A DNA stretch of 62,000 nt from Lingula anatina (taxonomy: Eukaryota > Brachiopoda > Lingulata > Lingulida > Lingulidae). The position numbers and the translations under genes are program-made. The stretch covers positions 6,649-68,648 of the forward strand of contig NW_019775812.1 of NCBI RefSeq assembly GCF_001039355.2, in the 5' to 3' direction. The notes below the pieces were generated by a model. It was not told where the DNA came from and made no database searches. It worked only from the letters and a program-made list of their open reading frames with translations. Below are positions 12,399 to 23,000 of the stretch, one piece after another. How positions within the stretch are numbered: the stretch's first letter is position 1; every line of letters begins with the position of its first letter.

Positions 12399-12581
12399 CA
12401 GGCCCGTAGCCAGGGGGAGGGTGGGGGTGGGGGGTCAGGGGGTTCGAAAGAACCGCCCCTTTTGTCAGGAAAAGGTCCATTTTGGGTAAAATTTTATCTA
12501 GGTACACACAAGTTTCAAGGTAAAAGATCCACATCTTCAGAAAAAGAACCCCCCCTTTTGAATTTGCTGGCTCCGGTCCTG
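12399..12581. mobile_element. Short G-rich MITE with CAGGCCCGTAGCCAG end
   Basis: The left end CAGGCCCGTAGCCAGGGG and right end GCTGGCTCCGGTCCTG are imperfect inverted repeats with a GGGGTTCGAA..AACC core near 12440-12460 and a C-rich right arm near 12548. Similar GGCCCGTAGCCAGG elements are, to my knowledge, frequent in marine invertebrate genomes. The Harbinger element directly abuts it and shares its CAG end as target. Overlapping open frames on both strands are arm by-products. Confidence 0.6.
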
Positions 12582-14473
12582 TGAACACTAATGTAAATAT
12601 GACGTATCAAGATCAGCTGTATAGAAACATGGCAAAATAGATGGGCCTACCTTTATAAATTCCCGCTTCCCACGTACTATCATTTGCCTACAAATCACCA
12701 TGCAAAAAGATATTATACATGTAAGTAGCACATTTACCAAACCAACATCATATTAATTCAGTTAAAGGGCATGATGCGATGTCCCAGAGTTGGCAGAATT
12801 TTAAGTGATCGTTAAAAAATGATTTGCTTCTCTAAATGACCACCGTTCTGTTATTTTATACGTCCATCCGCAGCATTCCACATGTACCGTCCCCACTGAC
12901 TTCATGAAAGAAGTGTTTTAAACCAATCCCTTCATGAACCAGGTATACCAGGTGTACCTTCTGTATTCCCCTGTTATAACTGCATTTTTCATACTTAACG
13001 TAAGTTGATTCGGGTGAGATTATTTGTGGTCTCTTGAACAGAGTGCTTGCTTAATTGTGGAAAATAAACTTGAGGCTCTTACTGTGTATATCTGACTGGA
13101 CATGATAATTGTGGTGTTCCAGTCGTCAATGGTTCTATACAGCCCGGGAGCCACCGGTCTGTCGCTAGGTGGCTTTTAGACAAACCGGAAGTCTTACACT
13201 TCTGAATCAGCTAAAATTTTGGAGATTTATAGGGTGTCAGAAACGGTGTAATATCTTGGATATGAAAGTACTCAGGGTAACATTATGTACATTGACATAA
13301 TGAGAATTAAAATTCTAATAATGTGAGATACACCACGAGTTGATGTGGAGTCTATTTGGTGTTAAAATTAGTTTGAAATCGAAAATTTACGAAAGCTATC
13401 ATTAACTCTGATCTTTGTATCTATAGTGGCCTCCGAACAACTTTTAATTACTAGTAAGTTGTGGCAAATTTATTCAGCTTTTTGTCAATGTAAGCATGTG
13501 AAAAACTTTGCCTTAAGCTGTGAATGGCACAAATCAATTCACGACCGTGTAAGCCTGAAAACTTGAACTTACAATATCCGTATATTAGCCTCGCTGTGAC
13601 TAAGTGCTTTCTCAAGCGCTTCTGCCTCGTTTTAGTTTTTTACACCACACAGTATTACTTACATAGATCACTAAGAATTGGGGACAATGAAAATAATTTT
13701 TCTTGGCACTTACCATGGTGCTAATGTAAATAAATTTTAATATTTTTCTTGAAAATATAATTTTTTTATTACATGAGGCCAACTGATGAGGGTATTCCTT
13801 TCATTAAAATATGAAAAATAACAAATGAAAGACAATTTATATTTAATCACATTGTTACTTTTATTTTATTTTTTACATTTCAACTACTCTGAAACATTTC
13901 AACTAGTCTGAAACATGTTATCACTTGCAGAATGTCAAGATTGTTACACCCATCAGTTATTAAAACTGTGCAAATATATATACCAGGGTTACATGTATGA
14001 TGCAATAATTATTATTTTACATTACATTGTACAGTAATTACCCAGTAGGTGATAATTTAATGCTACCTTACTTGATTGGTACACATTTCTATGTTTTAAA
14101 CCAACTAAAACACGATTCCCGTTTATAAAGTAGACCACTTCAATTTTTACAAATAATATAATTTCATAAATTTTCTCAGAGTTGGCAGATTTTCTTTCAC
14201 TGATACCAGGTACAAATCCATATTTGTATTTGAATAAACTTATTTTATTTTGATAAGTAGATTTTATCTATAAGCCACATATAAAAAAAACTTAGCTTGC
14301 ACAGTAAAAATAAAACAATCTATTGTTTAGTTGCATATACCTTACACTTTTAAATAACTTCATATGGTTAAAACCTAAAATGATTTCACAAACTGAATTT
14401 CTATATACTGATAATCAATAACTATCAATATTAGCAACAGCACAGCTCAATAATATATTCTTTCTTCCCTTAG
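12582..14473. other. Intergenic, no gene recognised
   Basis: No supported coding exon. It holds AT-rich sequence and a GC-richer patch near 13140-13200 without coding signal. The 66-residue frame at 13524-13724 has no domain. Confidence 0.4.
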
Positions 14474-14608
14474 AAGTATCGCAGAGGTTGTGGTGTTCAT
14501 TGCCACACAGAATTTGGAAATGATGGGTGCTTTTGTTATGATAACTGCGGGCCAATGGACGGTAAAGGAGTAATCCTGGTTCCATGCAATTATGCTATTC
14601 TAGCCTAA
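14474..14608 (+). CDS. Candidate terminal exon, small cysteine-rich peptide
   Basis: After a good polypyrimidine/acceptor (TTCTTTCTTCCCTTAG, ending 14473) an open frame of 44 codons runs to TAA at 14606. It holds six cysteines: two spaced C-x3-C (residues 6 and 10), then a cluster C-x-C-x3-C (residues 19, 21, 25), and one near the C-terminus (38). The pattern suggests a disulfide-rich secreted module, but no upstream exon with a signal peptide was found and the family is not recognised. It lies among transposons and could be a stray exon or chance. Confidence 0.3.
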   Translation, partial: KYRRGCGVHCHTEFGNDGCFCYDNCGPMDGKGVILVPCNYAILA

Positions 14609-14682
14609 AAAAAATTCATAGAGTTTTCAATAGAATATCATTAAAATAATTTCTAACTACATTTATCACAGCCTCACACAAA

Positions 14683-14739
14683 TATAATAATAATAATAAT
14701 GATAATAATAATAATAATAGTAATAATAATAATAATAAA
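14683..14739. repeat. (ATA/ATG)n trinucleotide microsatellite
   Basis: A run of AATAATAATAATGATAATAATA with single-base variants. The minus-strand open frame rich in leucine here is a by-product. Confidence 0.9.
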
Positions 14740-15119
14740 TTGCAATCTTTGTACAATGTAATAGGTAAACTGTGACAATCAATCTTTATCTTAAACAGCA
14801 CTATTTAAAACCAACGTTTACTTTAAACTGTACTATTTATACTTAATCCATAACAGTTATGATAAACAAAAATCACATGAAAGTCAGAGCACCACAGATT
14901 GTGGTGTTTCCCACTATCATGCCCTAATCATTGAAGGTCCTGTTACATTTAATGTACGTACACTCATACATATTATTCATCTGTGTTAAATTGGCTTCCA
15001 CTCAAAACCCCCAACTAATGCAATAAAACTTTTTTGTTGGGTTTACACGTTTTGTTCTCTAAAAATTAACACAATACATTCGCACACCCCCCCCCCCCCG
15101 GCCAAAAATTCGCAAATTA

Positions 15120-16345
15120 TTCTTTTACCTTTATTGTACCATTCTTTATCAAATATTAATACCCCACCCGATGTTACTTTACTATTATACCACAGAGGTT
15201 CAAGAGCGATATTGCTATTCATATCTTCTATACCGTATGTTAAATATTTCCAGGAGATAATGACATCTCTCCAAAAACTTTTATTGTAATTGCGTAAGAG
15301 TATATGTAAATAATCATTTCCATAGTCAAAAATATTCCAAATAGATTGTAAAGCAAAGGTGCTCTGTAGAATAGTGTTATATACGTTAATTTTTTTGATG
15401 AATACTGGATCTGGATTTGGAAGAGAAATGAAAAGATGGTTCAGAATTGGGGTGATAAGGGTTTTAAGATAGTAGTTCCACCAATAGGGGTAAGTATTCT
15501 TCTATTCCAATACCGAACCATACCCTCTATCTTCGGAATTTGTTTATCAAAGTGTAAAGTGACCATTATTCTTTATCACGATTACGAGAATCTCAGCACA
15601 AAGGAGAAAGATATAGGGAGACAAGGGGTCCCCTTGACAACAGCCTCTCGAAATTTTGAAAGGCTCCGACAAGTGGCCGTTTTGTGTAATAGAGACCTTG
15701 CTATCGTAATTAAGGATATGAAACCACCTTTTTATAGTTTCCCCAAAATTAAAAAAAGTATAAAACTTTTATCAATAAAGCCCCAATCTACAGAATCAAA
15801 GGCCTTTTCAAAAATCGATAAGAATGAGTAAAGCAGGCATATTTTTCTTTTCTGCGATATGCATTAGATCATAAATTAATCTTGTATTTTCCCCAATATA
15901 TCTTCCGACAATAAACCCGGACTGAGAATTAGAAATAATTTTATCAAGACAGAGTTTCATTCTTTCCGCTATACAGCCCGAGATCATTTTGTAAATAACA
16001 TTTAAAAGGGTTGCAGGCCTCCAATTTTTTATAAATTTTCTGATTATATCGGCTTTTGGAATACAGGTTATAATCCCAAGATTTTGACTCGTCATCATTT
16101 TCTCATTGATTAAAATTTCATTAACTGTTCTAAATATAAAACTATGTAAATCATTCCAAAAAAATTATAAAACTCTGCAGTAAAGCCATCAGATCCAGGC
16201 AATTTGTTATTTTTCATTTTTTGCAGCACCCTCAAAAGTTCCTTTGAGGTAATTTCGGTTTGTAAATATTCCTTATCAGGCTCGCTTAATTTGGGGACAT
16301 CTAAATTTGCAAAAATTAATTCTAGGTCTACCTCTTCTAATGGGG
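15120..16345 (-). pseudogene. Tx1/L1-like LINE, reverse transcriptase part
   Basis: Read on the minus strand from 16345 downwards: LIAPLEEVDLELIF, then LPGSDGFTAEFYNFFW, then GIITCIPKAD, NWRPATLLNVIYK, SQSGFIVGRYIGENTRLIYD and, after frame changes, FDSVDWGFI and GCCQGDPLSPYIFLL. These are successive motifs of a non-LTR reverse transcriptase. The YADD active-site block is missing: the sequence passes from GHFTL straight to a later region (NRRILTPIGGTTILKT-like and LFISLPNPDPVF). The enzyme is therefore dead. The 5' parts of the same LINE are at 19000-19920 and 23001-23960, separated by later insertions. Confidence 0.8.
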
Positions 16346-16471
16346 CTATCAGTTTTTTTCACCACTGGGTGGCGCGCGTGTTTTAGTTGGGGTACTTTTG
16401 CGCATGCGCGTACTTTCTCGTGTGTTTGCAGTTTCATTTTTAATCTGACGCTGTAAATATCGCTCTAAATA

Positions 16472-16669
16472 ATGCCAGGATACTGTTGTGTTCCGGAATG
16501 TACATCGTCAACAGCAGGTCATTCTTTTCCGAAAGACACAAAGCTGAGTTACCAGTGGAGAGTTGCCATCAGGAGGGTTGATTCTTCATCAAAAACACTA
16601 TGGAAACCAAAGGCACATGACAAAGTCTGTTTCCTCCACTTTCGTGAGGAAGATTACACTTCTACGTAA
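16472..16669 (+). pseudogene. THAP zinc-finger exon of DNA transposon
   Basis: The frame starts MPGYCCVPECTSS and continues with a HSFPKD motif, W-containing segments and KVCFLHFREEDY. This is the C2CH THAP signature (C..C, then CxxH) with the invariant Pro/Phe region. A donor GTAAGT follows at 16667 (ACTTCTAC|GTAAGT). It binds transposon ends in related elements. Downstream transposase exons are broken, so this copy is not autonomous. Confidence 0.75.
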
Positions 16670-17399
16670 GTTGTACTTGTTATTGTCGCTTTTTGTATTA
16701 ATAATGAGTTTGTCAACTTATTCATTAGGTCTTTGTTATCGATGTTTTAGTAATTATATCGTGTAACGTGCTTAGAATGTTAATTTTAAGACATTCTTCA
16801 CCTAACATTGTGTAGCGATTTGGGGGGAGAAAACACTCTACCTACTAAGCTACCGAGCCCGGGTCAACCCCGACCAACCAATACAATTATTTCTTCGTTT
16901 TTATGTGATTTAATCCATGAGTTTTTTTAAAGGACACGTTTTCAAATTAAGGCAACTTGATTTTTATTGTATTAATAATCGTTATGTGCACTCCTTTTGC
17001 AGATGAGAGAAAAAGACTGAAGCCAGGAACGATACCATCCATATTTCCATTTAATAAAGTGAAAGACGTACCATCATCAGCTGTCTAGCTAAAAGCTGCA
17101 AAGTATTAGATCCGGTGACAGTAGGCCTACTTACAGCTCCTGATTGTATTCATGGAGGTAAATATAACGCATGATATAATAACAGATTTATAAATAAAAT
17201 GTTTATTTTTATTTGTATAATTATCTGTGTAAATACAGAATTATCTAAAAATACAAGAGACGGACTAAACAGGACAAGAGGCAGTCAGATCTGCGTCATT
17301 TCTGTCATCTACACCGATTTTATGTGTTTAAACACAATTAAAATTAATACATGAAGTATTTTACTTTGTGTAATTTATTAACTTATGTATTTATTTTTT

Positions 17400-17830
17400 G
17401 TTGTATCCTATAAGTTGAGTCTCGAGCAGATGAAGCAGTGGAAGACAAACATGAAGACTGTCCTGGTGAGAGCCAAAAAGAAAGTACAGCTTCCCATTGT
17501 GATATCATTACATCATCAGACACAAGAGAAAGCATCATGCTGTACCAGCAAAATGCAAAGGCTGTCCAGTATCTAACTGGATTCAGTCATTTGAACACTT
17601 CATGTTGTTTTTCAATTGCCTTGGACCAGCAGCTCACCGCTTGAATTTCAAATGTTTGTCACCAGAGGACCAATGTTTTTTGACCATTATGCATTTTGAC
17701 AGTTTCAAGCTATCGGTAACAACGGTGTCAGAAATAAAAAGCACATGGATCAACTTTGTTTTTCCAGCTCAGTGAAATGAACATTTAGCCAGAACGTGAC
17801 ATTGTTGACGACTATATGCCTTTAAAACTT
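17400..17830 (+). pseudogene. DDE transposase exon remnant (THAP element)
   Basis: The frame at 17438-17644 contains a NAKAVQYLTGFSHL segment followed, after a stop, by CLSPEDQCFLTIM, SEIKSTWINFVFPAQ and DDYMP-like residues near 17800. This order (YLTGF, LSPEDQ.FLT, TWINF, then PS/VDEYMP) is that of THAP-DDE_4 type transposases. At least three in-frame stops or frame shifts interrupt it, and the catalytic DDE residues are not seen. Confidence 0.65.
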
Positions 17831-18684
17831 AAGAAATATGGAGTATTGATTTCATGGGTAAACAAGAGTGACTGGCATAATTTGCCCTTGTCTCGTCTTT
17901 CGGTTGCGTTCAAAATATCACCAAACCTAAAAAATAAAATTAAATTAATGAGATTTTGTTTTTTTACTGTTCTTTTCAATTTGTATTTCAAATGCAAAAT
18001 GAAATTGTACATTCATAGCATTAAATTGTGACCTCCAAACCATGATATATCATCTCACAACTTGTATTTCTGTACTATAATGCAACTACAGGTACATAGT
18101 AGCTCAAGCTACATGACATTGTATGACATGACATTGATACAAGACATTTGAACAAGTAAAAAACTAGCAAACTTATTTTCGTTTGCACACCTACCTCGAT
18201 GCTGTTATTCTCCATGATCTCTCTTCATGCCACACTCGACTTTTACTTCGGTCTCTAGTTCTGTTTTCAAGTTATGCCACTTCCTTCTCTGTGACCTACC
18301 AACATCAATGCAAGGTTATGAGGGAGTGAAAAAAACAATGATGCTAACAAAACGATGCTAACATTCTTGGCAAACACTGTTTAGATTGTCTACCTCATCT
18401 ACACTTAGTTATGTCAACTGTCATTGACATAAAATACGCATCAGGCCTTGTTTCTCCCTTAAAAATTTGCGTTGACACAAGTCGTGTTAAATGTCGGACC
18501 TGGTACACGAAATTTGATTACTGAAACGAACGGTCCTTTATCGACTAGGAGTGCCTACAATAAACATATTTTAAACATAAATACCTTCATTATATTATCG
18601 GGATATGGAAATATGCAATGACAATATTATTTTCTTGAAATATAGTAATAAATTAGGCATATAAGTAGCGGAACTAGCCGCCGC

Positions 18685-18903
18685 TTACACCTGGCTTTTG
18701 ACAGGTAGCTCACACAGAAACCCATATTTTACGGGAAGATTCGAGCGCGAAACCTTCAATGTTAGTGATACAACTGACATATTTATAAGTAAATACACTA
18801 ACCTTTCTATCAAATCCTGTTTCTTCCCTCTTGTGGGGGCTCCTTTTTCAACTAGTTGAAGTTTTAACTTCGCCACTGTTTGCTTCCCATACTCTAAAGC
18901 CAT
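18685..18903 (-). pseudogene. SAP-domain exon of DNA transposon
   Basis: The frame begins MALEYGKQTVAKLKLQLVEK and continues GAPTRGKKQDLIERL, a SAP motif (DNA-binding helix-extended loop-helix). A donor-like GTTAGT follows RL at about 18800. It starts just inside the right end of the element and faces the THAP gene. The remaining exons of the second protein are not present, so it is an orphan exon. Confidence 0.65.
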
Positions 18904-18999
18904 TTCTACACGGACGCGAAAACGAGGCTATCTTCAATAACCACTATTACCCCAGCGCCCTCTTTAGGACAAACGGCTCCGCGTATAGCCCCATTGATT

Positions 19000-19920
19000 A
19001 GCTTTTGACGTGTAAAGGCGTTTATAAAAGAACTTTGCTTCATTTAGTAAAGGTTTTTGATCAAATATTGTTGTTCCGTCTAGTTCTAAATTCTGAATAG
19101 TTTTATTGACATAATTTCTGAATTCAAGTGAACAAAAATATTTCGTAGGCTTCTCTCCTTCCTCAATCCATCTGCATTTTGCTCGGACGAGGACTCCTTT
19201 TAGTTTCTCGTCTGATATTTTTCAACACATCCCTTTTAGCCACAAGTTCGTCCAAAGAATTCTCATTTGGGTGATTCATTTCCATTACATTAATTTCTCT
19301 TTCTAGTTCTAATTCTTGCCTGTCCCTTTGTTTTTTTCTTGAAAGAGGAATGGGTAATTGTCATAAATTTATTAAGCTTTAATTCTAAAATTACGGGTGA
19401 ATGATCAGATCGGTATGATGCATTAATGAAAATATTAGAAACTGAATTTTGAAGGTTATCCGCAATCAAAAAGAAATCTAGTCTAGCCTGCCTTCTGGGA
19501 TTCCTTCTTCTCCATGTGAATCTCCTCTCGTCAGGGTAGAGAAGTCTGAAATAGTCAATTATATTCATAACTTCAAGTAGTTTTTGCCTATAGCTCTAGG
19601 GTTGTTCACATTTGCATAATTTTCTGTGTCTATATCAGGGTTTAAGGTAAGGTTAAAGTCACCACAGATCAAGAAATTTTCATTATTAAAGTCTATTATT
19701 ATATCTCGCACCTGTTCATAAAAATCTGGAGTATCCATGTTCGGGCCAAAAATGTTGATAAGTGTGAATCTATTTTTTCTATATTTTCATCAAGAGCTAA
19801 AAGATTATCGTCGTTTGTTTTAAATTCCTTAAGGTACTCGAATTCAAAATTATTATTTATTAAAATTGCAACACCCCGAGAGTTAGTAGAAAAGAAATTA
19901 AAATATGCTTTTAACCCCAT
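19000..19920 (-). pseudogene. Tx1/L1-like LINE, endonuclease and linker part
   Basis: Minus-strand frames: from 19920, NSRGVAILINNNFEF (an APE-type endonuclease segment); around 19500-19420, DERRFTWRRRNPRRQARLDF and then SDHSPVILEL (the conserved SDH motif); then CRWIEEGEKPTKYFC-like residues near 19180 and FFYKRLYTSKANQWGY at the junction at 19000. Several frame shifts are present. The N-terminal endonuclease residues are lost at the 19921 junction with Harbinger. Confidence 0.75.
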
Positions 19921-19933
19921 TCTGTACAACACA

Positions 19934-20230
19934 GTGGCATTCATTTGTGCTAGTCAAAGCTGTGCAGCAACATTATTTCTCATTGCTGTTTATCGTGAAG
20001 AAGTGGATGAACTGGAAAGGGCAGTCGCAAGACCAAGAATGTTTCGGGACCGCGAAAATCCTTTGGATTTTTACCCAGATCATGAGATTTACCAGCGATT
20101 TCGTTTTGATAGAGCGGGGATACTTTTCATTACGGATCTTCTGGCAGATGATATTGAACCACCCACTAACAGAAGTCACGCAATTAGTGCCTTACTACAG
20201 GTTTTCATTACCCGAAGGTTCTATGCCTGA
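19934..20230 (+). pseudogene. Harbinger transposase N-terminal fragment (copy 2)
   Basis: The frame contains YREEVDELERAVARPRMFRD, PLDFYPDHEIYQRFRFDR, GILFITDLLADD and RSHAISALLQVFITRRFYA, the N-terminal part of a HARBI1-like transposase up to the point where the DDE core should begin. It stops after RRFYA; no DDE residues follow within the element. Confidence 0.85.
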
Positions 20231-20829
20231 AACATAAAGTAATTATCAAATGTTTAAAGTTTATTTCACTGTAACATATGCATCCACTTGTGTGGATGAA
20301 AATGACAATATGAATACAATTTTTGTGAATATGTTATTAAACAATCACAATGAGTAAGAATATTTACTTATTTACTATTTTAAAAAAATTACTATTACTA
20401 CTATTACTCAATTGCCGATGAGTGCAGCACTGTCTTGTAGATCCCTCCTAGCAAAAGCGGAGGAGAGAAACTGAGCTAGTGCAATAATGGTTTCTTTTTC
20501 TTGACATTTCATAATTATAGTAAATTTTTCATCAGTTGTTTTTAGGCCAAAATGTGTATCGTGTTTTGTAAATACCTTATTAATGTGTATATTATTAATG
20601 TATCAAATGTGGTGGTTCAATTTTGAGAGAAGGACTTATGTGGGAATTTTAAAACTAAATGTAGAAAACTTCAGTCAAATCAAAAGAGATCCATAAACAG
20701 CTTTAACCTGTCACAACTGTTAGCCCTTGGCCATCATATTGAGTAGATTGTAATTCATTTCATCATAATTAACATCATTTCCATGACAAGTTGTATTTCA
20801 ATTACTCTTGGAAAATTTTTCGATATTGA

Positions 20830-22665
20830 TATCCATACCATGACATATTTTCATCAGAATCAGCTGGAATCAGGAAGCTGCTTTCAACTTTCTCATCAGC
20901 ATTTGCTGGCTTATGTATTGCAGGAGCCATTTCTATTTCTAATCCAGACTCGCTGAAAACATTTCAGAATGCCCGGACATTTGGACCGGCAGTAATGAAA
21001 AATTTGCCGGACCGAATGGATTTTTGTCGGACCGAAAATCACTCTATTCGTTTGAGACAGATACTACAGGTACATGTACCAGCGCGATTAGCGTAGCTTA
21101 CTTTGTTTGTGAATGTAGGTTTGAAATGGAAGGGAAAAAACGCTTTGGGTTTTATATAACTTTATTAGTGACAGATGTCGATTGATGACTGTAAATTCAA
21201 AATTGCAGCTCTTAAAACTCTTGTCGGTCCTTTGGACCGACCAAGTCCAATTTTTACCGGTCCAGACAAATTTTCCTGGTCATGACCGTTTCAGAATGTC
21301 TGTTCCAAATTCTTGTCCTCCCAATGATGGTGAGTCTTCTCTCTTTTTGTGAGAGCAGGCAGTTCACGTGGTGGTGGACCACCTCCTGAAATGAAAGCGA
21401 ATATTTGCATGGGTCTCCAACCAAATACATTTGTAATTTGTCGTTCTGTTAAGGGATATCTAAAGTGAAAATTTTTGAATGGGCACTTTTTATGACATGT
21501 TTCTTATGAAATCCCCGAAAACCACCTGATAACACGTAATCTCACGCATCAATGCTTATACAATTAACATAGGTATTTAATATGTGCATACGTGGGGTCA
21601 ATAGTGAATTTAATAATTAAAATTAATATTAATGTTATGAATAACATGCCGCACTTTTTCATCACAGATAACACTTAAAATATGTAAGTCGATGACATGT
21701 AAATGGCCATAGTCATGAAATAAGTATATGCTGGGTCGATTTCTTTTTTAGGGCCCATGAAATGTTACTTTATCATCCCCGGCCGCATTACTTTTTCTGC
21801 TCACATGAAAGAATTATAATGTAAATTTCCCCCATCAAATGTGCACCTCATGCGCAAAAACAGACTCTCCCTGTACTAAGAGTGCCTCTCACTGCAATTT
21901 ATGTTACTACTAGCTTTGCTCATGGCACGTTCCATGTTTTAGTTTATGTAATGACAGTCCGTAGGGCATCGTTGGTTAAATTCAATGCGTTTTTGTATGA
22001 GCAAAAAATACGCCCTACTGAATCACTTCTTGTAGGTGTCAATGATGATAAACTAATATTTTTTATGAGGCCTTTTTACAGAATTACCGCCGATAGGGGA
22101 GATGGGTGCACATGTATCAGCCAATAGAGATAAACCCTTTTGATTAAAATGTAATTATGTCACGTACTCGATTATTATAATTAGTGTTGGGTCTGGGGAT
22201 TGGATGACATGCCTCTTTTTCTGTCAGAGTATGAAGAATACTAGGCCTACACAAGAAGTTACAACTTCTTGGCCTACACGATTGATATCTCAACTCTTCT
22301 AATAATAAATGATAGGCCTACTAGTATAGGCTTTTAGCAAATGTAGGCTATAATGTGGACAAATAAAGCATTGAAATTTCACTCACCGGTTTTCCTCAGT
22401 TCCTTTTTGTAATCGATGATGTCCTTTTTTGCACTTGAAAGGAGGTTGTCCCACTTCTATTTGACACTTTCAATGTCTCTCTTCATATCAGGATTGTGCT
22501 GGTTTACACCATTCATTGCTTTGGCCCATGCATCTTTTTTGGCTTGTGCTGTGATCTTAGTAGAGAATCGTCCCCTGAGTATATGTTACTGCTTTACAAT
22601 TTCCTCAACAAGTACCTCTTTCTCCTCACAATTCCAACTGGGCCCTTTTTTCTTATCTGCCTTGT
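20830..22665 (-). pseudogene. Harbinger Myb/SANT-like accessory gene, broken
   Basis: Exon at 22386-22665 (minus): KKGPSWNCEEKEVLVEEIVK, then a stop, GRFSTKITAQAKKDAWAKAM, KRDIESVK, a second stop, and KWDNLLSSAKKDIIDY, ending at donor GTGAGT. The spacing of W, W and W is that of Myb/SANT-like DNA-binding domains. A following exon near 21386-21299 reads GGGPPPRELPALTKREK, another hallmark of these proteins, and is then cut by the 317-bp insertion; the remainder continues near 20960-20830. Two in-frame stops make it inactive. Confidence 0.7.
20972..21288. mobile_element. 317-bp MITE with 10-bp target duplication
   Basis: It is bounded by a perfect 10-bp direct repeat TTTCAGAATG (20962-20971 and 21289-21298). 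The ends are rich in CCGGAC/GTCCGG motifs in inverted order (GGACATTTGGACCGGCAG at the left; TACCGGTCCAGACAAATTTT at the right). It interrupts an exon of the Harbinger Myb-like gene. A target duplication of about 9-10 bp is typical of MULE/Mutator elements; this class is inferred. Confidence 0.75.
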
Positions 22666-23000
22666 TTAAAGCACATACAACACAGTGTATAAGTTTAATA
22701 CGCACCAATGTGCTTGCTCATATCCAAGTAAAGGATTCCTTCAGGAATCCCCAGAAATTCCCCAGTGTGAGCTATTGTAACAGGTAATTCTATTGGTCAA
22801 TGTACAGGCTAAACATAGCTCAACACATAAGAGAAATCCTACAGAGTTGAGGAAATTCCTATTATTTGAGAAAATTCTTGGCTTAGGAAATTCTTAAGGT
22901 ACTTTGTGCATACCACTTAAGGGTTTCCTCGGCTAAGAATTTTCTTATGAAGTAAAGGAGAATTTTTCATTTAAGATAAGGATTTTTTGTGCATACGGGG

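Larger units (their letters stand above)
9867..12401 (-). mobile_element. PIF/Harbinger element, copy 1 (deleted)
   Basis: Terminal inverted repeats GCCCCGTATGCACAAAA (9870-) and its complement (ending 12398) are flanked by a 3-bp target duplication CAG (9867-9869, 12399-12401), as expected for PIF/Harbinger. The body is 2,529 bp. A transposase exon fragment lies at 11926-12249 (minus). A second, inner pair of similar ends occurs at about 10291-10317 and 12299-12328, so the element appears nested in a related one. It lacks the Myb-like second gene seen in the copy at 19921-23000 and contains the 212-bp MITE at 10774-10985. Confidence 0.8.
16339..18995 (+). mobile_element. THAP/SAP (ISL2EU-like) DNA transposon, decayed
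   Basis: It is inserted in the LINE: the left junction reads AATGGGGCTAT (16339-) and the right junction is its complement ATAGCCCCATT (ending about 18995), so an 11-bp inverted match marks the ends, although exact boundaries and target duplication are not resolved. Inside are a THAP exon (16472-16669, plus), a transposase exon remnant (17400-17830, plus) and, facing it, a SAP-domain exon (18685-18903, minus). THAP plus DDE transposase, with a second convergent SAP-bearing gene, matches my knowledge of ISL2EU elements. Size about 2.65 kb; internal parts deleted. Confidence 0.6.
19921..23000 (+). mobile_element. PIF/Harbinger element, copy 2 (left end lost)
   Basis: It is inserted in, or joined to, the LINE. 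The right end CTTAAG...TTTTGTGCATACGGGG (ending about 23000) matches the terminal repeat of copy 1; the left end is missing, since at 19921 LINE sequence passes directly into transposase-flanking sequence that lies internally in copy 1. It carries a transposase fragment (plus) and a Myb/SANT-like second gene (minus), the two-gene plan of Harbinger elements. It contains a 317-bp insertion at 20972-21288 and retains the empty site for the 212-bp MITE. Confidence 0.75.

Noticed and set aside
22416-22787. 123-residue plus-strand frame as a gene
   Set aside because: It is the antisense of the Harbinger Myb/SANT-like exon, which has the better-supported motif pattern on the minus strand.
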